A DNA stretch of 64,000 nt from JBMDXB01 sp048594975 (GTDB lineage Bacteria > Acidobacteriota > Vicinamibacteria > Vicinamibacterales > 2-12-FULL-66-21), in NCBI GenBank assembly GCA_048594975.1, contig JBMDXQ010000158.1, positions 1-64,000 of the forward strand. Reading direction: 5' to 3'. Positions within the stretch are counted from its first letter, which is position 1. Each line of letters begins with the position of its first letter. A program made the position numbers and the translations under genes. The notes beneath the pieces were generated by a model, which worked only from the letters and a program-made list of their open reading frames with translations, was not told the origin of the DNA and made no database searches. Of the stretch, positions 44,037-52,373 are shown piece after piece.

Positions 44037-45050
44037 TCACCAGTCAGGGCAGAGCACAACTTTCATGAGTCCGGCCTCGCGGCGGTAGAGCCGGTCGAAC
44101 CAGGCGGGGCCTTCTTCCAGCGGCGCGACGGCGGTGATGAGCGGCGCGAGATCCACCCTGCCGCTCGCCAGCAGATCGATCGCCTCCGGGTATGCTCCGC
44201 TGGAGGCGCACGATCCGGTCAGCGAGAGCTCCCGCGTCACCACGTCCTGCAGCGGGAGGTCGACGTGCGGCGTCACGTTGCCAACGAGCGTGACCGCGCC
44301 GCCCTTGCGCACCGACCGAATTGCGGCGGCGACTGTTTCGGGCCGCCCGACGACTTCGAGCGCCAGGTCGAAGGGAGGGATACTCGACATTTCTCTGGCT
44401 GATCGATCGGAAAAGTCGAGTGTCCCAGTTTTCGCGAGCGCGAGGCGCGACGGATCGATGTCCACGGCGGTCAGCTCGCGGCAGCCTCGGGCGCGGAGTA
44501 CCTCGGCGATGAGCAGGCCGATCATGCCGCAGCCGAAGATGACGATTCGCTCCTCAGGTTGCGGCGGCCTGCGGCCCACGGCGTGCACCGCGACCGACAG
44601 CGGTTCGACGAGCGCCGCTTGATCGAACGGCACCGCGTCGGGGAGCGGGTAGACGATGCGGGAAGGAACGGAGAGGTACTCGGCAAAGGCGCCGTCACGG
44701 CGGTACTCGGCGCACGAGACGCCGAGCACGGTCCGGCGGTCGCACAGGTTGACGGCACCGCGGCGGCAGTACTCGCAGGCGCCGCACCAAACCGTCGAGT
44801 CGACGGCGACGCGGTCGCCGTCGCGCACGTTTGTGACCGCCCGGCCGACGCGTTCCACGACGCCGGCCGCCTCGTGGCCCATGACCAGCGGCGGGATCCG
44901 CCGGCCGCTCGAGCCATCGTAGCCGTGGACATCGCTCCCGCAGATCCCGCACGCCTTCACGCGCACGAGGACGTCGTCGTCGCCGATAACCGGCGTCGGC
45001 AGGTCGGCGACGGCGAGCGCTCGCGGCGCGGTCAGCAGCAGCGCCTTCAG
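44037..45050 (-). CDS. Zinc-dependent medium-chain alcohol/polyol dehydrogenase
   Basis: This 337-residue protein is of the threonine/sorbitol-dehydrogenase type: catalytic zinc Cys37 in GICGSD, H59-E60 in GHEAAG, a structural zinc cluster CGACEYCRRGAVNLC, and the NAD site VIFGCGMIGLL. It probably oxidises a sugar, polyol or sugar acid. The reading frame contains family-like sequence upstream of the first GTG (44966), and the natural start KALLLTAPRALAVADLPTP is reached only at a CTG codon at 45050, which follows AAGGCGGG after the previous gene's stop. CTG initiation is therefore proposed. Its link to fucose use is inferred from location. Confidence 0.8.
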   Translation of the reverse strand: MKALLLTAPRALAVADLPTPVIGDDDVLVRVKACGICGSDVHGYDGSSGRRIPPLVMGHEAAGVVERVGRAVTNVRDGDRVAVDSTVWCGACEYCRRGAVNLCDRRTVLGVSCAEYRRDGAFAEYLSVPSRIVYPLPDAVPFDQAALVEPLSVAVHAVGRRPPQPEERIVIFGCGMIGLLIAEVLRARGCRELTAVDIDPSRLALAKTGTLDFSDRSAREMSSIPPFDLALEVVGRPETVAAAIRSVRKGGAVTLVGNVTPHVDLPLQDVVTRELSLTGSCASSGAYPEAIDLLASGRVDLAPLITAVAPLEEGPAWFDRLYRREAGLMKVVLCPDW

Positions 45051-45060
45051 GACGCCCGCC

Positions 45061-45714
45061 TTACTTCACCGCGAAGCAGTAGAACAACCCGTCGCCGCCG
45101 GTGCCGCGCAGGGCCTCCTGGCTGCATCCCTTCGATCCGTGGGCGGAGTTCCACGACGATGGGTTCTCGCCGCCGCCCTGCCGGTCGTGGTGGCCGACCT
45201 GCGCGCTGCCCTCGCCGCTGCTCGTCCAGTTGCCGCAGGTCTTGTCCTGCCCTGGTGCGAACGCTGTGCCGTCCAGCTGCGACCCGGTCAGGATGTCGTG
45301 GCGATTCGGCTTGTCGCCGCGGCCGTTGACGATCTCGCCCTTCTCGGTGAGCTGCGTCTGCTTGGTCAGGTTGTTGGTATCGCCGTGCAGCTCGTCGAGG
45401 TTCTGCGCGATGCGTTCGCCCTTGGCGTTGGACCAAGGCCCCTTACCGATTCGGTCTCGCGCGTTTTCCGCAGGCTTGCCGTCCGCCGCCTGGGTGCTGA
45501 GGTACGCGCGCCAGGTGCGGCTTCCGGCATTCGCCGCAGCGGCCAGCTTCTGGCAGTGCGCATCCGCCCCGGCGAGGCCGCCGAGATTCGCGCCGTTGCC
45601 CGGCCCTGCGCTCGTGATGAAGAAGCTCATGGGCATCGGCTTGTCCTGCTGGGCCGCCAGCACCGCTGCCAGCGACAGTGCGACTGCACCCGGGACGATG
45701 ATTGTCCTGAACAT
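45061..45714 (-). CDS. Secreted lectin-like (C-type-lectin-fold) protein
   Basis: This 217-residue protein has a signal peptide (MFRTIIVPGAVALSLAAVLAAQ). The mature part begins SFFITSAGPGNGANLGGLAGADAHCQKLAAAA, then RTWRAYLST, and ends SSWNSAHGSKGCSQEALRGTGGDGLFYCF. This pattern is that of secreted proteins with a collagen-NC10/C-type-lectin-like fold, with paired cysteines. A GGAGGAG leader precedes the start. Sugar binding is a reasonable guess but no ligand residue can be named. Its stop lies 10 bases before the proposed start of the zinc dehydrogenase. Confidence 0.65.
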   Translation of the reverse strand: MFRTIIVPGAVALSLAAVLAAQQDKPMPMSFFITSAGPGNGANLGGLAGADAHCQKLAAAANAGSRTWRAYLSTQAADGKPAENARDRIGKGPWSNAKGERIAQNLDELHGDTNNLTKQTQLTEKGEIVNGRGDKPNRHDILTGSQLDGTAFAPGQDKTCGNWTSSGEGSAQVGHHDRQGGGENPSSWNSAHGSKGCSQEALRGTGGDGLFYCFAVK

Positions 45715-46000
45715 TTCTCCTCCTTCAGCCCTCGTCGGGCGGCCCGCAACTGCGATGTCAGCGCCGGATCAGGACCGCCTCTCGCGGGTAGCCGCGAATG
45801 GGCGCCCCACCCCAGCGCGCACAAACCGCACGCTGGGACACCGGGCCGGCGGCCGCAGCGCCGTCCCCGGTTCAAGTGTTTCGGCGCGAGGATCCGGGGT
45901 CCCCGCCGGGCGTTCTGTGCCCGGTGGGGTGGCGAGTCGGTGGGGCCGTTCGCGGCCAGGACGAGCCGCGGCGGTCCTGATCCAGCGCCGGCGTCTCACT

Positions 46001-48439
46001 CTAGAAGCCCGCGCCCTTCGTCTTCAGCCTGACCCGCATCAAATACATGTCAGCCGTCATGTACAGCGTCCGCCCATCGTCGCCGAACGCGCAGTTGGCA
46101 GTCGCCTGGCCGGTCATGATCGTGCCGAGGTGCTTCCCCTCGGGCGAGAGCACGAGGACGCCGCCCGGCCCGGTGGTGAACACGTTGCCGTCCACGTCGA
46201 CCTTCAGCCCGTCGGGCAGGCCGCGCCGGCTCCTGGCGAGCGGCGTCGCGTCGAAGAAAACGTGGCTGGTGCCCACGCTGCCGTCGGCGTTGACGTCGAA
46301 CACGCGGATGATTGCGGCGGCAGGATCCGACTGCGCCACGTACAGTCGCTTCTCGTCGGGGGAGAAGGCGATCCCGTTGGGCCGCGTCATCTCGCGCGTG
46401 AGCAGCATAACCTCGCCGGCGGCGCTGCGCCTGAACACGCCCGCGTACGACATCTCGCGGCGCGGGTCGTCCCACTGCTTCTCCATGCCGTAGGCCGGGT
46501 CCGTGAAGTAGAGGTTTCCCTTGCTGTCGAACACGAGGTCGTTGGGGCTATTGAAGCGCGCGCCCTCGTAGCGGTCGGCCAGCGTCACGAACTCCGCCTT
46601 CGGCGCCGAGAGCGGCGCGTCCATCCGCGCCACTCGCCGGTCGCCGTGCTGCGCGAGGACGAGCCGTCCCTCGCGATCCAGCGTCAGACCGTTCGACCCC
46701 GTCTCGCCGCCGCGCGGCTCTGATCCTGTGTAGCCTGACGGCGTCAGGTACGGGGCCGCCTTCTCGCCCTCCTTCCACCGGTGGACGACGTTCTGCGGCA
46801 CGTCGGAGAAGAGCAGGTAGCCGCCCTCCTTGATCCAGACGGGTCCTTCGCTCCAGTCGTAGCCGTCGGCGAGGATCTCGATCTTGGCGTTCGCGTCGAT
46901 CAGGCGATCGAGCGCGGGGTCGAGCCGTTCGATGCGCAAGGCCGCCTCCGTTCGCGGCGCGGCCGCGCCCGCCTGCGGTGCCGGCGGGCCGGCCAGCAGC
47001 CGCCCCTGCTGCCAGATGGTCAGCCCCGCCAGCGCGCCGTAGAAGACGATCGACCACAGCAGCGTTCCGAGCCGGTAGGACCTCACGCGAATCGGCGCGG
47101 GCAGCTCGCGCCGGTTCAGCACGATGAGCAGAAACGAGTAGAGGAACATGATCACTCCCGCGGAACAGGCCGAGATGACGAGCAGCACGAGCGGCTGGTC
47201 GAGCCCGGCGAAAATGATCGTGCACCCGATCGCGACCATCCCCCAGACGATCGCGAAGTAGAGGCGACTCTCGGTGACCGCCGACCGCCGCAGGTAGGTC
47301 GACTTGAGGATGTCCGCCATCAGCCGGCTCGTGTAGTCGGCGATGCCCATGGCCGCGGTGAAGAGCGAGAAGGCGCCGACCGCCCAGAACAGCAGCCCGA
47401 ACCACGTGCCCACGGACGACTGCAGCACCTGCCCCTCGATCTTCAGGAAGCTGACGTTGTTCGGCAGCCCCGGCTGGCCGAACAGCGTCGAGTGCGCCAG
47501 CATCGACGTGAGGCAGATGGTGATGATGGTCATGAGCACGAAGGTCAGCGCCTGCTCGGCGTTGACGAAGCGCCACCACCGGCGCCACCGGCTCATGTTG
47601 CCGGGCGTCGGCTCGAAGATGAAGGTCGAGGCCGCCAGCGGATCCGCCTCCTCGTGGCCGGTCACCGGGCTCACGAGGCGCGGCACGTAGACGCCCATGC
47701 CGAAGCCCTTGTCGCGGATCCAGTTGCTCTGGCAGAGATTCTGGCCGCCGCCCGCCCCGGCGTAGGCAACCGCCCCCATCAGCAGCGCGAACCCGAGCTG
47801 CGAGGGGATGCTGCCGAAGGACACGAGCCCGGGGGGAAGCGCGCGCCAGGTGTCGCCGTCGATCGCGAACACCACCGCCAACAGCACCAGCGTGCCGACG
47901 GCCGCCAGCTTCACGAACACCAGCCGCTCGAGCGCCACGTAGATCACCGGCGCCAGGGTCAGCGCCGCGCCGATGCCGACCAGGATGGCGACGGCGATGA
48001 TCCGCGGGTTCCCGCCCAGCAGGTAGGTCGTCAGCGTCGCCGAGCTCAGCGCCCACCCGGGCCAGAGGTTGCCGAACATCACCAGCGCCGCGAACACGAG
48101 GCCCCAGTGCTTCCACAGCCGGTTGAAGCCGGTGAGCGCCGTCTCACCGGTGGCCAGCGTGTAGCGCTCGATCTCCATGTTGATGAAGAACTGCGTGACG
48201 ACGCCCAGCACCGCGCCCCAGAGGAAGACGAGTCCCACCTGCGAGGCGATGTACGGCCAGAGGATGAACTCGCCGGAGGAGACGCCGACGCCCGCGGCGA
48301 CCATGCCCGGCCCGATGATGCGCCAGAGATTGCGCGGGGCGTCGGGGAGGTCGCGAACCTGATGGGCCGGCAGGGTCGAACGTGTGCTGCCTGAACGCGA
48401 GCTCGTCAGCATGGCTGAGTCGATCGAACCGCCGTGCAT
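46001..48439 (-). CDS. Fusion of an Nramp-like transporter and an SMP-30/gluconolactonase domain
   Basis: This 812-residue protein has two parts in one continuous frame. Residues about 35-480 form an Nramp-family membrane protein with about eleven helices (IIGPGMVAAGVGVSSGEFILWPYIASQVG at the start). A Pro/Ala linker follows. Residues about 505-812 form an SMP-30/gluconolactonase-type six-bladed propeller (DGYDWSEGPVW, GSNGLTLDREGRLVLAQHGDRRV, ARFNSPNDLVFDSKGNLYFTDPAYG, TRPNGIAFSPDEKRLYVAQSD). Such propellers open sugar lactones. The domain would sit on the outer face of the membrane. The DPGxxM-type metal motif of true Nramps appears as GPGMVAAG, so metal transport is doubtful. The start at 48439 is uncertain; 48412 is an alternative. 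Confidence 0.8.
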   Translation of the reverse strand: MHGGSIDSAMLTSSRSGSTRSTLPAHQVRDLPDAPRNLWRIIGPGMVAAGVGVSSGEFILWPYIASQVGLVFLWGAVLGVVTQFFINMEIERYTLATGETALTGFNRLWKHWGLVFAALVMFGNLWPGWALSSATLTTYLLGGNPRIIAVAILVGIGAALTLAPVIYVALERLVFVKLAAVGTLVLLAVVFAIDGDTWRALPPGLVSFGSIPSQLGFALLMGAVAYAGAGGGQNLCQSNWIRDKGFGMGVYVPRLVSPVTGHEEADPLAASTFIFEPTPGNMSRWRRWWRFVNAEQALTFVLMTIITICLTSMLAHSTLFGQPGLPNNVSFLKIEGQVLQSSVGTWFGLLFWAVGAFSLFTAAMGIADYTSRLMADILKSTYLRRSAVTESRLYFAIVWGMVAIGCTIIFAGLDQPLVLLVISACSAGVIMFLYSFLLIVLNRRELPAPIRVRSYRLGTLLWSIVFYGALAGLTIWQQGRLLAGPPAPQAGAAAPRTEAALRIERLDPALDRLIDANAKIEILADGYDWSEGPVWIKEGGYLLFSDVPQNVVHRWKEGEKAAPYLTPSGYTGSEPRGGETGSNGLTLDREGRLVLAQHGDRRVARMDAPLSAPKAEFVTLADRYEGARFNSPNDLVFDSKGNLYFTDPAYGMEKQWDDPRREMSYAGVFRRSAAGEVMLLTREMTRPNGIAFSPDEKRLYVAQSDPAAAIIRVFDVNADGSVGTSHVFFDATPLARSRRGLPDGLKVDVDGNVFTTGPGGVLVLSPEGKHLGTIMTGQATANCAFGDDGRTLYMTADMYLMRVRLKTKGAGF

Positions 48440-48546
48440 TATCCCCCGGGCCAGGCAGGTACGAAATATGAGGTCAGAGTTTAAAACGCGGAGGACGGAC
48501 GTCGGAAGGGCGGCACCGCCGGGAGCGCGGAAGGATGAAGAGACGA

Positions 48547-48632
48547 ACGGCGGGAACGGAACCCGGACCGGGGAACCGCGGAACCAAAAGGAACCGCGGA
48601 ACCCCGGAACCCCGGGAACCCAGGAACCAGCA
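48547..48632. repeat. GGAACC-word island behind receptor 3
   Basis: Words GGAACCGCGGAACC and CCCCGGAACCCCGGG repeat about eight times immediately downstream of the receptor 3 stop codon (minus strand). The repeat type differs from all other islands. It fills the space up to the Nramp fusion region. Confidence 0.6.
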
Positions 48633-48635
48633 GCG

Positions 48636-51600
48636 TCAGAAGACGAACTTCGCCGCGATCTGGATGTCGCGCGGCAGGTTCGTCTGCTGCGTCGGACGGG
48701 CGAAGTTCGCGTCCGACGGGTTCCTGAAGCCATCCGGGGTCGCGTAGATCGTCTTGTTGAACGCGTTCAGGAACTCGACGTGAAACTGTGCTCGAACCCG
48801 ATCGTTGAACCGGACACGCTTCACGAACGAGATGTCCCACAGGTTCAGCGGCTGGCTCCGGAGCCCCGGCACGCGCGACGGGAAGTAGCGGATGTTGCTC
48901 TGCAGGTTCTTGCGCTGGTCGTTCCGCTGCTTCGTCCGGTCGTCGACGCCGTTGGTCTGGACCAGCGCGTCGTGGAAGTAGAATCCGCTGACGTCCCAGA
49001 CGTCCTGGGTCGGGTCCTTCGAGTACTTCGACTTGAGCGAGTTTAGGTCCCCCTCGAAGTACAAGTTGCCGAACTCGAGTGGACGACCACTCTGCAGCGT
49101 GCCGATCGCCTGCACGCTCCAGCCGCCGATGAACCCGTCCACGATCCCGGAGACGTCGCTGCCGAAGCGCCGGCCGTGGCCGAACGGCAGCTCCCAGATG
49201 CCGGTGAGCGTCAGCCGGTGCGGCGCATCGGCAGTCGACAGGCGCTCCTCGTATTCAGTGTCGGTCGAGTTCAGCTTCGACACCTTTTCCGTGTACTTCG
49301 AAAGCGTGTAAGCGGCAATCACCGTGTACCCGTGGGTGAACCGCTTCTCGAGTTTCGTCTGGAGCGCGTTGTACTCACTCGAGCCGTTGTCGTCCCAGGT
49401 CGACAGGCCGGTGAACTGCGGATAGGGCCGCAGCAGGTTCTGCCGCGCGAACTGCGGGTTGTTGTGGCCCGTCCCGGGAATCAGCCCGCGGAAGGGGTTG
49501 GGCACCTGTGCCGTGAGGAACGTGTTGGTCGCGACCTGCGCGGCGTCCCGCGACCGGCTCGTGGACAGATACTCGGCGGGCACCGGGTTCAGGTCGATCT
49601 CGGTGGCCAGATTGTATCCGTGGCTGCCGACGTAGGCTACGTCGACGAGCCATTGGCCAGGCAGTTCGCGCTGCACGCCGATGGAGTAGCGCACGTTCTG
49701 CGGGTTCTCGCGGTCGATCGGTGCGAAGCGGCCCGGGCTCTGGCCGAGGGAGGTGTTCGGGCCGAGCGTGTTCCCGGCCGGTTCGATCACCCCCTGGTGG
49801 AACGGGTTCGACAGCGTGGCCTGGAAGGTCAGGCCGACGTCGGCGGTGGGCTGAATCGTCGTGTTCTGGGAGTAGCCGCTCATCTGCACGGCGCTGATGA
49901 CGAACGGCACCGTGTAGACGCCCATGCCGCCGCGAATCGCCGTCTTGCTGTTCATCGAGTACGCGAATCCCGCCCTCGGCAGGAAGTTGTTGCCGTCAGA
50001 GTTCCAGAACCCGCGGTTCGCGTCGGAGGCGAACAGCAGCCCGCCGACGGGATTGAACGCCGAGACCGGCACCTGCGGAATCGGGTTCGCGGCGTACTGC
50101 GCCTTCGCGGCGTCGGTGATCGCGAGCTCGGCGGCGGGGTCGAAGCCGCGGACGTTGCGGTTCTCCGACTCGTAGGTCGCCCCCTCGTATTCGTAGCGCA
50201 GGCCGAAATTGAGGGTGAGCTTGTCGCTGACGCGCCAGTCGTCCTGCACGAAGAGGCCGTGGTAGGGCGCGTAGTTCAGCCGCGCGGTGTTGCGATCGAT
50301 GCTGCCGCCGGTGACCGAGCCGAGCAGCAGCGCCGCCATGTCCATCCCGAACAGGTTGCTCGAGTTGTCCTGCTGACGGACGTAGTTGCCGCGGAACTCG
50401 TATTCGCCGGCCTGGCGGTTGTAGTTGAAGTTCGACTCCTTGTAGATGCGGAGGTCGTAGCCGGCGCGGATCGAGTGCCGCCCCATCAGCTTGGTGTAGG
50501 TCGGCTGGAACGAATAGATGCTGTGCACCGTCGTCCCCGCGAGGTTGTCGCCAACGTCCGCGAACTGATCCATGTTGATCAGCGGGAAGTACTTCGCGCC
50601 CTGGAACAGCGCGACGGTCGAAGCCGAGAAGCCGAGGCTCGCGGGGTCGAAGATGCCCTCGTGCTGGCGCACGTTCGGCTCCTGGAACCGCTGCCAGGCG
50701 CCGCGCAGGTTGACGAGCGACGTGTTGCTGCGCGTCCACACGTGGTCGACGGTCACGCCGTCGTTCTTGCGGAACAGGAAGTTCCCGGTCGGCACGATGT
50801 CGTTGACGACACCGAACTCCGCGCCTCTGGACTCGCGGCGGTCGTTGCGCGTGTAGCGCACGAACATCTGCTGCTTGTCGGTCAACCGGTGGTCGAAGCG
50901 CAGGGAGATCGAATAGAAATCGTCGCTGCGCGGGTTGTTCGAGATGAAATTGTTCTGCAGCCCGTTGTTCGCCGTGCCCGTCTGGTTGGGCAGCGGATAG
51001 TACCTGAGGATCTCGCGCGCGATCGGGTTGATCCGGTTCGGCGGAATGACGTTGCCGGCGAATGGCTCGCGCACGACGCGCGGGCCGACCTGGCGCGCGG
51101 TCAGCGGGTCGTAGAGCTGGATGCCGAGTGGCAGCAGCGCCGAGAAGTCGCCGTTGCGCATCGCCTCGGTCGGCACCGTCAGGGTGACCGGCTCCGGGAA
51201 CTCGTCGTACAGCCATTCGATCGCGCCGAAGAAGAAGGTCCGGTCGCGGCCGTTGTAGCCGGGCATATACACCGGGCCGCCGAAGCTGCCCCCGAAGCGC
51301 TCGTAACTCAGCTCAGGTTTGGGGTTCCCGGCGCGCTTCACGAAGAAGTCGGTCTCGGAGAGCTTGTCGTCGCGCAGGTAGTAGTAGCCCTCACCCCTGA
51401 CCTGGTTCGTGCCGCTCTTCAGCGTGACGTCCACCATCGCGCCGGCGGTGTGGCCGTCGCCGGCATCGTAGCTGGCGGTCTTCACCTTGAATTCCTGCAC
51501 CGCGCCCGCGGGCGGGACGAACGCGACGCGCCCGCCGCTGGCCATGTTGGGCGACCCGTCGAGCGAGAACTCGTTACCGCTGCCCTGGCCGGGGGCGGTC

Positions 51601-52184
51601 GGGGCACCGTCGGCCCTGACGTCCGAACTGCCGGCGTTGTCGAACGGCCGGGCGAACTTGAGGTCGCCGGTGAACGCCACGCCGGGCACGAAGCGCGCGA
51701 GCTGGAACGGGTTGCCATCCGACAGCGGCATCAACGAGATGCGCTTCTCGTCGATGACCTGCCCGGCCGAGGCGGTTCCGAGCTCGAGCAGCGGCGATTC
51801 GGCGGTCACCGAGACCACTTCCTCCATCCCCCCGACCTCGAGGCTCAAGTCCAATGTGAGGCGGTCGCCAACCCGGACCTCGATGTTCTCGCGACTCAGC
51901 TTCTTGAACCCCTGCAGCTCCGCGGTGACACGGTACATGCCGGGCGGCAGGTAAAGAATCGTGTAGCTGCCTTCTTCGTTGGCGTTCGTCGCCGAGGGCA
52001 CGTTGGTGGCGACGTTGACTGCCGTCACCGTGGCGCCGGGCAGCGCCGCGCCGGAGGGATCGAGGACGCGACCCGTGATGGAGCCCCGGAAATCCTGCGC
52101 GGTCGCGGGCAGCGCGAGCACGCAGGCGGACACGATGACAAGGCCGATGGCGAGGTACGGTCGAAACCCGGAACGGTGCAGCAT
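48636..52184 (-). CDS. Oar-like TonB-dependent receptor 3
   Basis: This 1182-residue protein has a signal peptide (MLHRSGFRPYLAIGLVIVSACVLALPATAQ split at about residue 30), a carboxypeptidase-regulatory domain (SITGRVLDPSGAALPGATV), plug landmarks (KRISLMPLSDGNPFQLARFVPG) and a barrel ending RDIQIAAKFVF. GGGGGAAGC precedes the ATG at 52184, which is preferred over an upstream in-frame ATG. Its promoter region holds two operator copies 22 bp apart, shared with the divergent receptor 4, so it is likely part of the same regulon. Confidence 0.85.
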   Translation of the reverse strand: MLHRSGFRPYLAIGLVIVSACVLALPATAQDFRGSITGRVLDPSGAALPGATVTAVNVATNVPSATNANEEGSYTILYLPPGMYRVTAELQGFKKLSRENIEVRVGDRLTLDLSLEVGGMEEVVSVTAESPLLELGTASAGQVIDEKRISLMPLSDGNPFQLARFVPGVAFTGDLKFARPFDNAGSSDVRADGAPTAPGQGSGNEFSLDGSPNMASGGRVAFVPPAGAVQEFKVKTASYDAGDGHTAGAMVDVTLKSGTNQVRGEGYYYLRDDKLSETDFFVKRAGNPKPELSYERFGGSFGGPVYMPGYNGRDRTFFFGAIEWLYDEFPEPVTLTVPTEAMRNGDFSALLPLGIQLYDPLTARQVGPRVVREPFAGNVIPPNRINPIAREILRYYPLPNQTGTANNGLQNNFISNNPRSDDFYSISLRFDHRLTDKQQMFVRYTRNDRRESRGAEFGVVNDIVPTGNFLFRKNDGVTVDHVWTRSNTSLVNLRGAWQRFQEPNVRQHEGIFDPASLGFSASTVALFQGAKYFPLINMDQFADVGDNLAGTTVHSIYSFQPTYTKLMGRHSIRAGYDLRIYKESNFNYNRQAGEYEFRGNYVRQQDNSSNLFGMDMAALLLGSVTGGSIDRNTARLNYAPYHGLFVQDDWRVSDKLTLNFGLRYEYEGATYESENRNVRGFDPAAELAITDAAKAQYAANPIPQVPVSAFNPVGGLLFASDANRGFWNSDGNNFLPRAGFAYSMNSKTAIRGGMGVYTVPFVISAVQMSGYSQNTTIQPTADVGLTFQATLSNPFHQGVIEPAGNTLGPNTSLGQSPGRFAPIDRENPQNVRYSIGVQRELPGQWLVDVAYVGSHGYNLATEIDLNPVPAEYLSTSRSRDAAQVATNTFLTAQVPNPFRGLIPGTGHNNPQFARQNLLRPYPQFTGLSTWDDNGSSEYNALQTKLEKRFTHGYTVIAAYTLSKYTEKVSKLNSTDTEYEERLSTADAPHRLTLTGIWELPFGHGRRFGSDVSGIVDGFIGGWSVQAIGTLQSGRPLEFGNLYFEGDLNSLKSKYSKDPTQDVWDVSGFYFHDALVQTNGVDDRTKQRNDQRKNLQSNIRYFPSRVPGLRSQPLNLWDISFVKRVRFNDRVRAQFHVEFLNAFNKTIYATPDGFRNPSDANFARPTQQTNLPRDIQIAAKFVF

Positions 52185-52296
52185 CGCTTCCCCCTGGCGC
52201 CCCGAGCAGTCGTGGGCACCCGTGGTGTACCACAGCTTCAGCGGCAACGCAAAGGTCGCCCGCCGCGTCCGGCGGCCCGGCGCGTCGCCGCCGCTG

Positions 52297-52302
52297 ATTG
52301 TA
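52297..52302 (-). promoter_or_regulatory. Possible -10 box for receptor 3
   Basis: TACAAT on the minus strand matches five of six bases of the sigma-70 -10 consensus. No good -35 box is seen at the usual distance. The operator at 52306-52319 lies just upstream of it. Confidence 0.35.
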
Positions 52303-52305
52303 AAC

Positions 52306-52319
52306 CTTTACCGCTAAAG
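52306..52319. promoter_or_regulatory. LacI-type operator, near-perfect copy
   Basis: CTTTACCGCTAAAG differs from the perfect palindrome at one base. It lies between divergent receptors 3 and 4. Confidence 0.75.
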
Positions 52320-52323
52320 TCGC

Positions 52324-52352
52324 TTTACTTGACCGGTAAAGGGTGCTAGAAC
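52324..52352 (+). promoter_or_regulatory. Possible sigma-70 promoter for receptor 4 and GH97
   Basis: TTTACT at 52324-52329 and TAGAAC at 52347-52352 are 17 bases apart. The operator at 52328-52341 occupies the spacer. Confidence 0.4.
52328..52341. promoter_or_regulatory. LacI-type operator, second copy at receptors 3/4
   Basis: CTTGACCGGTAAAG differs from the perfect palindrome at one base. Its distance from the copy at 52306 is 22 bp, exactly the spacing of the pair at 12474/12496. Confidence 0.75.
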
Positions 52353-52373
52353 CTGCCGGCTGAGGGAGGGGCC

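Noticed and set aside
45061..45714. The lectin-like protein as the variable protein of a retroelement
   Set aside because: No repeat pair or mutated adenine pattern could be found, and no reverse transcriptase is present.
49176..52349. Long plus-strand frame opposite receptor 3
   Set aside because: Same reason: compositionally biased antisense frame with no recognisable domain, while the minus strand carries a clear receptor.
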